Of a stretch of 64,000 nucleotides of DNA, positions 38,391 to 46,987 are shown piece by piece. Positions within the stretch are counted from its first letter, which is position 1. The number at the start of each line of letters is the position of its first letter. A program made the position numbers and the translations under genes. The notes under the pieces were generated by a model. The model saw only the letters and a list, made by a program, of their open reading frames with translations, made no database searches and was not told the DNA's origin. Origin of the DNA: Pseudomonadota bacterium (GTDB lineage: Bacteria; Pseudomonadota; Gammaproteobacteria; Burkholderiales; Rhodocyclaceae); the NCBI GenBank assembly GCA_018240785.1, contig JAFEFC010000003.1, forward strand, positions 124,001-188,000, written 5' to 3'.

Positions 38391-38565
38391 ATGCGATCCG
38401 TCAGGATGCTCCAGGCAAGGTCGTCGCTGACCCGCTTGGTGGAAGCCATCGAGCGGAGGCGGGAACGCGGGATCGCCACCGCGCCCAATGGTCGCCCTGC
38501 CGCCAAGCTGTTACCCATGGATACCTTGCACGCAACGCAGCGAATCGGTATTGCGAGGGACTTGA
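38391..38565 (+). pseudogene. Phd/YefM-type antitoxin remnant
   Basis: The first 57 codons (MRSVRMLQARSSLTRLVEAI ... APNGRPAAKLLPMD ... QRIGIA) match the N-terminal half and GRPxAKL motif of Phd-family antitoxins. Homology then ends and the reading frame runs on through DNA that is antisense to a Fic fragment, giving a chimeric 123-codon ORF. No toxin gene follows. A decayed toxin-antitoxin locus. Confidence 0.65.
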
Positions 38566-38824
38566 GCCGATACGCCACCACCACGCCTTCCCTGCGCGTC
38601 GACGACTCGGTCAACCCGACGACCGCCATCGGTCGCAAGTCGCCCAGCCCCTCTCGCGGCTGCGCGACGCAGATCGGCTGCTTGCCCCGGTATTCGCCCA
38701 GCGCACGCAGCGTCGCCAGTTGCCGGGCATCAAAGCTCAGCCGGGCGAGCGTGACGGCATGAAGGGTCTCGGAGGCCGCCGATGCGGTAATCGTATCCGG
38801 TATTGGGAAAGATGAGTGCTTCAT
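38555..38824 (-). pseudogene. Fic/DUF4172-type protein N-terminal fragment
   Basis: About 90 codons from ATG 38824 resemble the N-terminus of Fic-family adenylyltransferases: LRALGEYRGKQ, then the substituted AVVGLTESSTRREGV where intact proteins have the inhibitory helix ESSNRIEG. The catalytic HPFxxGNGR region is missing; the frame runs into antisense of the Phd fragment. A truncated, non-functional remnant. Confidence 0.6.
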
Positions 38825-38904
38825 CACGCCAATCAACCAATGCCTACCCGATTTGGCCAAGCCTGCTTTCTGGGCCGTTCAGCGCGTGCAGGCGGCCTCA
38901 CCAA

Positions 38905-39642
38905 TCAAGCCGGAGCACCCAGAGGAACGCCAGGCCGACCGCCCGCGACAGTGTCTTGGGCAAGCGCGCGACGCAAGGCCCCGACCTTTTCGCCGACCAG
39001 TTCGCCCGTACGCGCGCCATCGCACACCGCGCTGCGAAAGCCGGCGAAGTCCGGCTGCAGGGCGAGCAGTTTCGGCAAGTCCGCCTCGTGCAAGGCGCCG
39101 GCCAGGCCGATCAGCTTGCCGGCCGTGCGGGCCTGCCGAACCACTGCGGCGACGTCCTTCACCGGCATGAAATCGAACAGGCTGCCGGCCGTCTTGCCCT
39201 GCGTGTCCAGCATCAGCGCAGGAAAAGGCTGGGCGCAGGCTGTTGCGAGCAGGTTCGCAGCGACACCGGCGTCGGCAAGCAGCACCGGCACGACCTGCCA
39301 TTGCGTTGTGCCCAGGCGCCTCAGCAGCTCGCAGGCCGTGGCGTCGCCCTGCCCCGGCACGCCGACCTTGACCAGATCGACGCCGCAGCGGCCGACCGCC
39401 TCCACTCGTTCGAGGATTGCCCCAATGTCCGCAAGATCGGGCGCCGGCAGGTCGCCGATCGTCGCGCTGATGCTCAGCCCGGGATGCCGCCCGCGCAGCA
39501 GGCCGACGATGTCGCGGATCTGCGATGGCTCCAGCCCGCCGAGCGCACCGGCGCGCGGCTCCTTCAGGTCGATGAAGTCGGCGCCGGCCTCGGCCGCGCG
39601 CAGCGCCTCGGTGCCATTGCGTACGCTGACGAGCATGCGCAT
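38905..39642 (-). CDS. mfnB: (5-formylfuran-3-yl)methyl phosphate synthase
   Basis: 245 aa from ATG 39642 (GTG 39645 is one codon earlier). TIM-barrel MfnB features: MLVSVRNGTEALRAAEAGADFIDLKEPRAGALGGL with the Schiff-base-type Lys in DLKEP, DLVKVGV and MLDTQGKTAGSLFDF. It condenses two glyceraldehyde 3-phosphate molecules into the furan precursor of methanofuran. The start overlaps the stop of the DUF447 gene (TGATG). Confidence 0.9.
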   Translation of the reverse strand: MRMLVSVRNGTEALRAAEAGADFIDLKEPRAGALGGLEPSQIRDIVGLLRGRHPGLSISATIGDLPAPDLADIGAILERVEAVGRCGVDLVKVGVPGQGDATACELLRRLGTTQWQVVPVLLADAGVAANLLATACAQPFPALMLDTQGKTAGSLFDFMPVKDVAAVVRQARTAGKLIGLAGALHEADLPKLLALQPDFAGFRSAVCDGARTGELVGEKVGALRRALAQDTVAGGRPGVPLGAPA

Positions 39643-40223
39643 CACGCCGCCTCCGCGGCCGACCGGCCACCGTGGTGCCGGTCAACCGCCTCGACGAGCC
39701 AACCCCAGGCTTCCAGCTCGGCGGGGCCGGCGGTCTTGTCGATGGCGATCTGCAGGTAGGCCATTTCGCCCTCGACCTTGTCGCGGGGCAGCATGCCGAG
39801 CCGGCTCACCAGCACCGCGCCCTCGATCACCGCTGCCTGCGCGCGGTTGAAGCCGCGAAAGGCGCCGTGCGACACCTCGCGCGCGCGCGCCATGTGCAGC
39901 ACCGGGCGCAGCGGGTCGTCGTCAACGCGCAGCAACTCGAGCTCGACGTGCCCCAGCGTGTCGGCCAGCCGGCAGCCGGGGAAATCCTGCAGCGCCACGG
40001 TGGCGAAGTCGCGGCGGCCGGTCACGCAGCCGGCGAACACGCGCACGTCGTCGGTGAGATTCAGCACCGCGCAGCGGGTGGCGAGGATGTTGGCCAGCGT
40101 GGTCGAAGGCTTGAAGGGCATCAGCACCACCTCATCGCCTTGGTAGCGCACGCCCATTGGCGCCAGGTGCGCCACGCCGGCGGCGCACTGCGTCGTCACC
40201 AGGGTCTCAAAGATCATCGGCAT
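39642..40223 (-). CDS. DUF447 family protein
   Basis: 193 aa from ATG 40223 (40217 also possible). Matches the archaeal/methylotroph DUF447 family: IFETLVTTQC, LAPMGVRYQGDEVVLMPFKPSTTLANI, FAGCVTGRRDFATVALQDF, VLHMARAREVSHGAFRGFNRAQAAVIEGAVLVSRL. The fold resembles FMN-binding split barrels. It is confined to organisms with H4MPT and is presumed to work in cofactor synthesis or reduction. Overlaps both neighbours. Confidence 0.82.
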   Translation of the reverse strand: MPMIFETLVTTQCAAGVAHLAPMGVRYQGDEVVLMPFKPSTTLANILATRCAVLNLTDDVRVFAGCVTGRRDFATVALQDFPGCRLADTLGHVELELLRVDDDPLRPVLHMARAREVSHGAFRGFNRAQAAVIEGAVLVSRLGMLPRDKVEGEMAYLQIAIDKTAGPAELEAWGWLVEAVDRHHGGRSAAEAA

Positions 40224-41685
40224 CGGCTTCCTTGCTGGCACGCGTCGCGGCGCCGAGCGATGCGCCGTCGGATTCGCGTGCCGGACTGTCATTGCGGAGC
40301 GCGCTCCGCTGCTTCTTCGTCGGCCCCGGTGCACACTGGTGCAGCAAATCCTGGGCCTGGCGGTCGGCGGCACAACCCCAGTCAAGCGGCTGGTCCTGCG
40401 TGTAGCGCTTGCCCAGGGTCCAGGCGATCTCGGCGCGGGCAAGTTCCACGCCCATGTAGAAGGCGTGGCCGGCGTCGCCTTCGAGCCCGAGCTGTGGCCA
40501 CAGTGCGAACGGATCGGTGCCTCGGCGGATGCCGTCGCGGTTGTAGACGTGCAGGCCGGATTCGGACACCTGCACGCGGAAATTGGGGTCGCGCACCGCG
40601 GCGGCCGTCTCCGCGATCTCGGCGTCGCTGTCGGGGAACGGCCGCTTGGCGTGCACCGTCATCAGCTCGTCGGTGTAGCCCTTGGGCAGCGACTGGTGCT
40701 CGCGTGCGGCATACATCACCCGCCGCGCCACATCGGCCTCCTTCACCGCGCGCCGCGCATGGCCGCTGACCTGGGTAGTGAGCACCGCACCCGCGCGCAG
40801 CTCGGCGGCGATGCCGAACAGCACGGCGTTGATGCCGCTGGTGTCGGCTTCGGTCAGCTCGGTGACGTTGCCGACACCCATCATGATGTCGATGTCCGGG
40901 TAGCGCTCGCGCAGGCGCTGGTAGCGGCACAGCGAGGACAGCAGGCCGAAAGGGATGGGATCGAGGATGGCGTCGGCGAGGAAGGGCTTGCCCTTGGCGC
41001 GCATCGCGTCGATCGCCGCCTGCAGCGAGGCCTCGTCATGCGGCTCGCGCGGAATCAGCACCGGCACCGCAGCCACCTCGTCCGCCACCCAGAGTTTGTC
41101 GATGGTGAGGCTCAGCAGGTAGTCCGCCCCGGCGCGGCCGCCACGCAGCAGTTCCTGCGCATCGAGCGAATCGACGCTGACGCGAAAGCCGTCGGCCTTC
41201 AGCGCCCGCACCGCGTCCTCGAGGTGGTCGAAGGCCGTGGCGGGCAGGCAGCCCAGGTCGATGACGTCGGCGCCGTCGGCCGCCAGTGCCCGCGCGCGCG
41301 CGACGATGGCGGGCACCGTGAGACGGGGCGCATCGACGATCTCGGCAAAGATGCGGATGTCGTGGGCGGAGAGGTCCACATGCTGCGCCGCCTGATTGAA
41401 GTGGCGCGGGATGTCCTTCAGCTCTTCCGGCCCGCGCTCGACCGGCAGGCCGAAATGCGCCGTCAGTTCGTCGAGGTCGCCACGACAGCGACCCGGCACC
41501 ATGATGCGGTCGGCCTGTACCGGCGCGTCCACCCGGCGGCGGATCATGTCGGCGGTCATCAGGCCGGCGACCTGCAGGCCGATCTCGCGCACTTCCCAGG
41601 TGAAGGACGGCGGCTGCATGGCCGCCAGCACCTTCTCGAGGTTGCGCTGCGCAAGCCGGCCGGTCAGGAAGACGATGTGTTCCAT
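40207..41685 (-). CDS. DUF6513 / dihydropteroate synthase-like protein
   Basis: 492 aa from ATG 41685. An N-terminal archaeal-type extension (HIVFLTGRLAQRNLEKVLAAM) precedes a pterin-binding TIM barrel (AADGADVIDLGCLPATAFDHLEDAVRALKADGFRVSVDSLDAQELLRGG, MMGVGNVTELTEADTSGINAVLFGIAAEL). In methanogens related proteins catalyse the dihydropteroate-synthase-type step of H4MPT synthesis, joining the pterin to beta-RFA-P. The last 50 residues are a variable, polar tail. Overlaps the flavoprotein gene by 22 bp. Confidence 0.85.
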   Translation of the reverse strand: MEHIVFLTGRLAQRNLEKVLAAMQPPSFTWEVREIGLQVAGLMTADMIRRRVDAPVQADRIMVPGRCRGDLDELTAHFGLPVERGPEELKDIPRHFNQAAQHVDLSAHDIRIFAEIVDAPRLTVPAIVARARALAADGADVIDLGCLPATAFDHLEDAVRALKADGFRVSVDSLDAQELLRGGRAGADYLLSLTIDKLWVADEVAAVPVLIPREPHDEASLQAAIDAMRAKGKPFLADAILDPIPFGLLSSLCRYQRLRERYPDIDIMMGVGNVTELTEADTSGINAVLFGIAAELRAGAVLTTQVSGHARRAVKEADVARRVMYAAREHQSLPKGYTDELMTVHAKRPFPDSDAEIAETAAAVRDPNFRVQVSESGLHVYNRDGIRRGTDPFALWPQLGLEGDAGHAFYMGVELARAEIAWTLGKRYTQDQPLDWGCAADRQAQDLLHQCAPGPTKKQRSALRNDSPARESDGASLGAATRASKEADADDL

Positions 41686-42287
41686 GCCAGTCCGAGTTCG
41701 TCGAGTCGCGCCTGCAAGGCCTCCTGCAGCGCCTGCGGGGTTTCCACCACCACCGCGTGGTCGATCGCGCGCAGCCGCTCGACATTCTGCAGCTCGATGT
41801 TGCGCGGCTTGAGCTCCACCCATTCGCGCGGCGCCTTGGTGATGACCACCGGTGCGGTGTCGCAGGCCAGCACGATGCCCGGGATCTCCAGCTTGCCCGC
41901 CTGGGCGAAGATGTTGGTGGGCAAGGTGTCGGAAATGCCGAAGGCGCACTTCGCCACCGTGTTGCTGGTGGCCGGCGCGACCACCACCGTGTGGTAGATG
42001 TCGTCGTACAGCATGCCGACCGGCACCGAGCTCGCCGTCTTGTCGCGGAACACCCGGCAGCGCGCCTTCAGCGCGTCGATACGGTAGTCGTAAAGCGGCA
42101 ACACTTCCTCCGCCGCCGCCGACAGGAACAGGTCCAGGGCCGGCAGGCGGAAAGCGAGCTCCATGCATTCGGTCAGGTAGTGGCCGGACCCGGTGACTGC
42201 CCAGGCGAAGCGGCTGCGGCGATGGAAATCGCCTGCCGTGCCGCCGGTGGGATGCAGTTCGTCCGAGTCGGGAATTTGTCGCAACAT
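41664..42287 (-). CDS. archaeal-type flavoprotein (DmrB/AfpA-like)
   Basis: 207 aa from ATG 42287 (an upstream in-frame start at 42326 would add 13 residues). Flavoprotein-fold motifs FAWAVTGSGHYL at the N-terminus and VVVAPATSNTVAKCAFGISDTLPTNI in the middle. Homologues reduce dihydromethanopterin to H4MPT (DmrB) in archaea and occur as AfpA in methylotrophs. First gene of the leftward afpA-DUF6513-DUF447-mfnB operon. Confidence 0.85.
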   Translation of the reverse strand: MLRQIPDSDELHPTGGTAGDFHRRSRFAWAVTGSGHYLTECMELAFRLPALDLFLSAAAEEVLPLYDYRIDALKARCRVFRDKTASSVPVGMLYDDIYHTVVVAPATSNTVAKCAFGISDTLPTNIFAQAGKLEIPGIVLACDTAPVVITKAPREWVELKPRNIELQNVERLRAIDHAVVVETPQALQEALQARLDELGLAWNTSSS

Positions 42288-42409
42288 CGATGAGTTCCAG
42301 CGCTGATTCAATGCTACCTTGCGCACATGAGCTGGCGCGCAGGTCGATGTCGATTAGACAGGATTACGCCCGCCCGAGGAACCCCGCCAACGCAACAAGC
42401 ATGCCCACG

Positions 42410-42428
42410 CCACGCCACGCCACGCCCA
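42410..42428. repeat. short CCACG tandem repeat
   Basis: Four near-perfect CCACG copies in the 226-bp gap between the flavoprotein gene and the FolB-like gene. Function unknown; may be slippage-prone. Confidence 0.4.
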
Positions 42429-42434
42429 GCCGGG

Positions 42435-42453
42435 CGGGCCTTGGCCCGTTTTT
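42435..42453 (+). terminator. hairpin plus T-run upstream of the FolB-like gene
   Basis: CGGGCC-TT-GGCCCG followed by TTTTT. It lies 61 bp before the start at 42514 on the plus strand, where no upstream rightward gene needs ending, so it may be an attenuator in the leader of that gene or a fortuitous palindrome. Confidence 0.4.
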
Positions 42454-42513
42454 CGCTAAAGCCGTTGGCAAACCGAATTTCCGATAACGACCCAAGGTGC
42501 CGAGGAGCGCGCA

Positions 42514-43035
42514 GTGACCCACACCCCGACCAGCCGGCTGATGCCGCACTACCTGCCGCCTGACTCGGCACTCGCGACCCAGCCCGGCGATGCACCGCTC
42601 GACGTGATCTTCATCAACGGCTTCGTCGGTGAAACCGTCATCGGCATCGACCACGAAGAACTCCATCGCACCCAGCCGCTGCGCATCGACCTGGCCGCCG
42701 GCCTGCCGCGCAGCCTGGCGTGCGACACCGACCGCATCGGCGACACGATCCACTATGGCGAGGTGCGGGCGGCGCTGCACGAGATGCTGCGCGAGCACCG
42801 CTACCAGTTGCTGGAGGCGTTCGCCGAAGGGGTGGCGAACCTGCTGCTGAACCGCTTCGGCGCGCACTGGGTGCGCGTCGGCATCACCAAGCCGCGCAAG
42901 TTCGACGACGTGGAAGGCGTGGGCGTGCTGATCGAGCGGCGCCGCATCCGCCGCGAATCCATCGAGCCTCGGCGCGACGCCGAAGTGCTGAGCCTGCTGG
43001 GCTCCGGCCTGGTGCCCGGCAGCCGCCAGCGCTGA
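42514..43035 (+). CDS. dihydroneopterin aldolase-like protein (FolB family)
   Basis: 173 aa, longer than a standard 120-aa FolB through an N-terminal extension of about 35 residues. DVIFINGFVGETVIGIDHEELHRTQPLRIDLA is the FolB core, with DRIGDTIHYGEVRAALHEML and LLEAFAEGVANLLL following. It would cleave 7,8-dihydroneopterin to the hydroxymethylpterin. Its place in the C1 island suggests the pterin branch of H4MPT synthesis rather than folate. Preceded by gaggagcgcagtg. Confidence 0.83.
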   Translation: MTHTPTSRLMPHYLPPDSALATQPGDAPLDVIFINGFVGETVIGIDHEELHRTQPLRIDLAAGLPRSLACDTDRIGDTIHYGEVRAALHEMLREHRYQLLEAFAEGVANLLLNRFGAHWVRVGITKPRKFDDVEGVGVLIERRRIRRESIEPRRDAEVLSLLGSGLVPGSRQR

Positions 43036-43084
43036 CCCCCTCCGCTCCCCGCCCCCAGTACGAAATCGGGGTGGGGGACAAGAA

Positions 43085-43115
43085 AATGCCGAAGCAACGC
43101 TTCGGCATTCTTTTG
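43085..43115. terminator. bidirectional terminator between the FolB-like gene and fae
   Basis: 11-bp perfect stem AATGCCGAAGC / GCTTCGGCATT with an AAC loop, followed by CTTTTG on the plus strand and TTTCTTG on the minus strand. It separates two convergent genes. Confidence 0.85.
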
Positions 43116-43166
43116 CGTCCTGACGCCGCACACGAGTGGCCGCACACGGGTGCGGCACCAGAGACC

Positions 43167-43676
43167 TTACTTGGCCGCGAACGGGTGCGCCGAGCTGCCC
43201 TTCTTCGACTGCACTTCGGCGGCGGACGGCTCGCCGTTGACCGCACGCTTGATCGCCTCGCGCGTGGCGCGGTAGTTGTAGTCCTGGATCTTGGCGTCGT
43301 CCTCGGCCATCCAGTGGATGAACACGCCGACGCAGACGAAGAGGTTGTCGGCCTCGTCAGCCGGGATGGTGCCATCCTCGACACTGTCGGCCACCGCCAT
43401 GGCGACCGCGCGCTGCGCCGGGCCGAACATCTGCACCGCCTGCTTGGCGCCCTTGATGGTGACCTTGTTGAACATGACCGTGGCCGGCTTGCACAGCAGG
43501 TTGGGCGCCACCACCGCGAGCAGCGAGGTGAAGCCGTCCTTGTTGTTGGTCAGCGTGTTCGCGAAAGCGGTTTCAGCCGCGCTGCCGCGGGGCCCCAGAA
43601 TCAGGTCGATATGCGCCACTTCGTTGCCGTCGCCGACAAGAGACTCGCCCACCATCATCCGATCGATTTTCGCCAT
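43167..43676 (-). CDS. fae: formaldehyde-activating enzyme
   Basis: 169 aa from ATG 43676 with ACGAGGAGAAG upstream. Canonical Fae: [30 protein letters not shown] with the conserved His22, [35 protein letters not shown] and [19 protein letters not shown]. It condenses formaldehyde with H4MPT to methylene-H4MPT, both detoxifying formaldehyde and starting its oxidation. Transcribed alone from the 250-bp gap upstream. Confidence 0.97.
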   Translation of the reverse strand: MAKIDRMMVGESLVGDGNEVAHIDLILGPRGSAAETAFANTLTNNKDGFTSLLAVVAPNLLCKPATVMFNKVTIKGAKQAVQMFGPAQRAVAMAVADSVEDGTIPADEADNLFVCVGVFIHWMAEDDAKIQDYNYRATREAIKRAVNGEPSAAEVQSKKGSSAHPFAAK

Positions 43677-43930
43677 TCGTCTTCTCCTCGTTGAAATGTT
43701 CGGCCCCCCAAGGCCGGGAAGTCCGATATGCGGACGCCCGTCGGCAATCCGATACCCGTCCCTCTGATACAGGATTCGTGCCAGCTCGATCCATCGAGGC
43801 TGCAACCATGCCGGAACGAGCGAATCGACGCCGCGGCACACCCTTCCCCAGCTCGCCGCCTTGCCCCTGCCCCAAAACGGAACAGGCGACTCAACACCTG
43901 TGGCGTTCCGTGACAAGGCAGCGATCAGAC
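43677..43930 (-). other. upstream region of fae
   Basis: About 250 bp without a credible ORF. On the minus strand it carries CTGGCACG-AATC-CTGTA at 43784-43768, a perfect -24 but imperfect -12 sigma-54-like element about 95 bp from the start codon, and GTCCG-N5-CGGAC at 43719-43733, a possible operator. Confidence 0.4.
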
Positions 43931-43963
43931 AAAAAGGCCGGACCACGTTACCGTGATCCGGCC
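43931..43963 (-). terminator. terminator of the mtdB-mch operon
   Basis: 11-bp stem (GGCCGGATCAC / GTGGTCCGGCC, one G-T pair) followed by TTTTTGT on the minus strand. It lies 31 bp past the stop of the ATP-grasp gene at 43995. Confidence 0.85.
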
Positions 43964-43994
43964 AGGGTTAACTGCTGCGGTTCAGGCGGAGTCT

Positions 43995-44957
43995 TCAACC
44001 GGTGAGCGTCGTCGCCTCATGCGCGTACAGCATGCCGAGCCGTCGCTGCAGCAGATCGTCGACCAGTGCCTGGGCGATGTCGAAGGCCGTCACCTTCTGC
44101 AGGCCTCGCCAGGCCGCCACGCCATTGACCTCAATCACCTGCGCGCCGGCGGCCGCCGCCGGATCGGGCACGAGGTCGACCCCGGCGTAATCCATGTCCA
44201 GCGCGGCCGCGGCACGCTCGGCGAGATCGGCCAGGCCCAAGTCGAGCGCGCAAGGCGTGCAGCGCGCACCCTGTGCCACGTTGTGCACCCAGTGCTCGCT
44301 GACGCGCTTCATCGCCGCCACCGCGCGGCCGCCCACCACCAGCACGCGCCAGTCGAAACCGGGCACCTGCGCCTGCGGCACGAAGCGCTGCAGGTAGGCC
44401 AGCCCACCATAGCGCTTGAGCTCGGGCAGCGGCACCGACACCCCATCGACCATGCCGACGCGCATCAGGCCCTTGCCCTGCGAGCCGAACATCGGCTTCA
44501 GCACCAGGCTGCGGCCCGCCGAGGCCTCGCGCATCAGGATGCGGCGCGCCTGCGCCTCGTCCTCAACCGCCCAGGCCGGCGGCGAGGCGACTCCCGCCTT
44601 CTGCAGCAGGAAGCTGGTCATGGACTTATCCACGCTGCGCTCGATGGCCCGCGCGTCGTTGTACACCGGCACGCCCAGTTCGCGCAGCGCGTGCAGGATG
44701 CCCAACCGCTTGGTGACCTGCTCCAGGCTGCCGCCCGCGATGCCGCGCACGATCGCAGCAAGCGGCAGGTCACGGCCGAAACCGGGGATTACCAGGCCAT
44801 GGCCTGCAACGCCGGTTTCGAAACGGCACTGCTCGAGATCCACGCAGCGCCCTTCGAAGCCGCGCCGCGCGAAGGCGCGCTGCAGCCTGCGCGTGTGCCA
44901 GCCCGTCTCGTCGGTGAAGATCGCGATGCGCCTGCGCGGCGCGATGTCCAGGCTCAC
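43995..44957 (-). CDS. RimK-type ATP-grasp ligase (MptN-like)
   Basis: 320 aa from GTG 44957, 10 bp after the mch stop. ATP-grasp/RimK features: NDARAIERSVDKSMTSFLLQKAGV, RSLVLKPMFGSQGKGLMRV, YLQRFVPQAQVPGFDWRVLVVGG and YAGVDLVPD...VIEVNGVAAWRGLQKVT. The archaeal relative MptN adds glutamate to H4MPT; glutamylation of the bacterial cofactor is the likely role. Last gene of the leftward operon. Homologues sit next to mch in other methylotrophs. Confidence 0.85.
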   Translation of the reverse strand: MSLDIAPRRRIAIFTDETGWHTRRLQRAFARRGFEGRCVDLEQCRFETGVAGHGLVIPGFGRDLPLAAIVRGIAGGSLEQVTKRLGILHALRELGVPVYNDARAIERSVDKSMTSFLLQKAGVASPPAWAVEDEAQARRILMREASAGRSLVLKPMFGSQGKGLMRVGMVDGVSVPLPELKRYGGLAYLQRFVPQAQVPGFDWRVLVVGGRAVAAMKRVSEHWVHNVAQGARCTPCALDLGLADLAERAAAALDMDYAGVDLVPDPAAAAGAQVIEVNGVAAWRGLQKVTAFDIAQALVDDLLQRRLGMLYAHEATTLTG

Positions 44958-44967
44958 CGCGGCCGCC

Positions 44968-45972
44968 TCAACGCGATTCCTCGAGCCACAGGTCGCGCAG
45001 CAAGGCCATGTTGAGGCTGCCGGCAGTCCAGGTGCGGCCGCTGTCCAGGTTGCTGACCCAGACTTCCGCCGGCGCGAACAGGGCGGGGTCGATCTTGTAG
45101 AAGTCGTATTCGTAGTCGCGGAAGATGTCGGCGAAGGAGCGGCCGTAGTCGCGCGAATTGAGTGAGGGCAGGCGCAGCGCCAGATCGTGCGCGCCCTCGT
45201 CGCTGCCGCGCACCGACAGATGCACACGGCCGCCGTACAGGATGGCGTCGTTGGTGCGCCCCATGGCGATGCCGCCGTCCGGGCTGGGCGAAGGCAGCGG
45301 CGCCGAGGCACTGCCGTCGACGATGTCCTGCAGCGCAAAGCCCAGCTCATGCGCCTTGTGCATCGCCACTTCCAGCACGCGCGCCACCACCTGCGTCGTC
45401 CCGGCGAGGCTGGTGGTGGGCGTGAGGATCAGCACCAGTTGCTCCGGCGTCAGCCCGCAGTCGCGCAGGATCTTGTCGATCACCACCTGCGGCGGCCGGC
45501 GATCGACCTCCAGCACCAACGCGCTGCAATCGGCCTCATCGCGGTAGCCCAGCTCGGTGAACAGGTCCTCGCGGCAGGCCAGCGCCCGCGCCGGCCCGGA
45601 GCCGAGCGAGAAGAACTTCTTGCCGCCCGCCTCTTCCTTGCTCGCCGACAGGCTCCAGCCCGCATACTGGCTCGCCAGGCAGGCCAGCACCGGTTGCGCG
45701 CTGGCCACTTCCAGCCAGGCAGGCCAGCCGTCGGAGGCGCGCGTGGAGAGGCGCACCGTTCCCAGGCCGCCCATGCAGATCTCGCCGATCGCCAGGCCCG
45801 CCGCCACGCTGCCGGGCGCATCGATGCCGGCGTCGATCAGCGTCACGCCGCCCGCCAGCCGCTCCACCCTCAAGCCCAGCGGCCCGGCCTGCTCCCGCAA
45901 CGCAGCGACGTGCGCCGTCGCCAGCCGATTGACGCTGAGACCGCCCCACCTGCCCTGCATGCCCTCGCTCAT
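44968..45972 (-). CDS. mch: methenyl-H4MPT cyclohydrolase
   Basis: 334 aa from ATG 45972 (45960 also possible). Mch signatures: GGLSVNRLATAHVAAL, GEICMGGLGTV, LACLASQYAGWSL, FFSLGSGPARAL and AMGRTNDAILYGG. Converts methenyl-H4MPT to formyl-H4MPT between MtdB and the Fhc complex. It lies 41 bp after mtdB on the same strand. Confidence 0.96.
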   Translation of the reverse strand: MSEGMQGRWGGLSVNRLATAHVAALREQAGPLGLRVERLAGGVTLIDAGIDAPGSVAAGLAIGEICMGGLGTVRLSTRASDGWPAWLEVASAQPVLACLASQYAGWSLSASKEEAGGKKFFSLGSGPARALACREDLFTELGYRDEADCSALVLEVDRRPPQVVIDKILRDCGLTPEQLVLILTPTTSLAGTTQVVARVLEVAMHKAHELGFALQDIVDGSASAPLPSPSPDGGIAMGRTNDAILYGGRVHLSVRGSDEGAHDLALRLPSLNSRDYGRSFADIFRDYEYDFYKIDPALFAPAEVWVSNLDSGRTWTAGSLNMALLRDLWLEESR

Positions 45973-46013
45973 GTCCTTGCTCCCTGTCGGCGCGTTCACC
46001 CCATTCGACCCAT

Positions 46014-46919
46014 TCAACCCTTGGCGGCGACGATCTCGCGCGCCTTGGCGAAGGCCTCGCGAAAACCGAGGTACAGCGGCTTTTCTGCATTGCGCATCGC
46101 CACCAGCAACTGATGCTCGGTCTGGTACTTGACGTTGCCCACCGCCAGCGCGCCGATGCCCACCGCCTTGCCTTCCGGCAAGGCCTTGCCGTCGTCCATC
46201 ACCCCGACCCCGGCGATGCCCTCGGGCGGCACCGCATTGACGTCGGCCGCCACCAGCAGGCGGTTCGCCAGCGCGCGTTCGTCCGCACTCACCACCTGCA
46301 CGCCAGCCGCTGCCGTCGCCAGCACCACATCGGCCTCTGCGAGCGCCGCGCGCCGCGCCTCCCGCTCGGCGAGCCCGGCGCCCTCAAGCGTGCAGCCAAA
46401 GCGCTCGCCCGTCGCCCGCGCCGCCTCCCTGGCCGTGGCAGCGTCGCGGTGGCTGCCGAGCGTGACTTCAGCTCCAAGCCCCGCCGCAAGCACACCGGCG
46501 ATACGGCCCACGGTACCGGTACCGCCCAGGATCAGCGCGCGCTTGCCGGCCAGGTCGGTGCCATGACTGCGCTGCAACTGGCGCTCCACGCAGGCGACGA
46601 GCGCCGCGGCAGTGGTGAAGGAGCCGCTCGGGTCGGCGATCACCGACACCTCGAACGGCGGCACCATCGCCTTGCGCGCCGTCTCCAGCATGTCGGCCGC
46701 CAGCAGCACGTCGCGACCGCCGATGAAGATGCCCGTCGCCTTCACGCCCTTGGGGCCGCGCGAGAAGATGGCGTCCTGCGTGAGGCCGGTGATCTCGCCC
46801 GCGCTTACACCGCAGTACGGCACCACCACCTGATAGCCGGCATCGACTGCCATGTTGATGTCGAAGGGGCTCATCTGCTTGCCCGGCGTGAACATGTGCA
46901 GGATGTAGCTGCGTTCCAT
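46014..46919 (-). CDS. mtdB: NAD(P)-dependent methylene-H4MPT dehydrogenase
   Basis: 301 aa from ATG 46919. LHMFTPGKQMSPFDINMAVDAGYQ and YCGVSAGEITGLTQDAIFSRGPKG mark the MtdA/MtdB substrate domain; KRALILGGTGTVGRIAGVLAAGLGAEV is the dinucleotide-binding fold. With mch adjacent and no MtdA-type tetrahydrofolate context, MtdB is preferred. It oxidises methylene-H4MPT to methenyl-H4MPT with NAD or NADP. Confidence 0.93.
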   Translation of the reverse strand: MERSYILHMFTPGKQMSPFDINMAVDAGYQVVVPYCGVSAGEITGLTQDAIFSRGPKGVKATGIFIGGRDVLLAADMLETARKAMVPPFEVSVIADPSGSFTTAAALVACVERQLQRSHGTDLAGKRALILGGTGTVGRIAGVLAAGLGAEVTLGSHRDAATAREAARATGERFGCTLEGAGLAEREARRAALAEADVVLATAAAGVQVVSADERALANRLLVAADVNAVPPEGIAGVGVMDDGKALPEGKAVGIGALAVGNVKYQTEHQLLVAMRNAEKPLYLGFREAFAKAREIVAAKG

Positions 46920-46987
46920 CGTTGCATTCCTCTGGATTGGAAAGTAGGTGTCCGGCGGCGGCGCGTCGCGCACCGCGCCCAGCGGCC

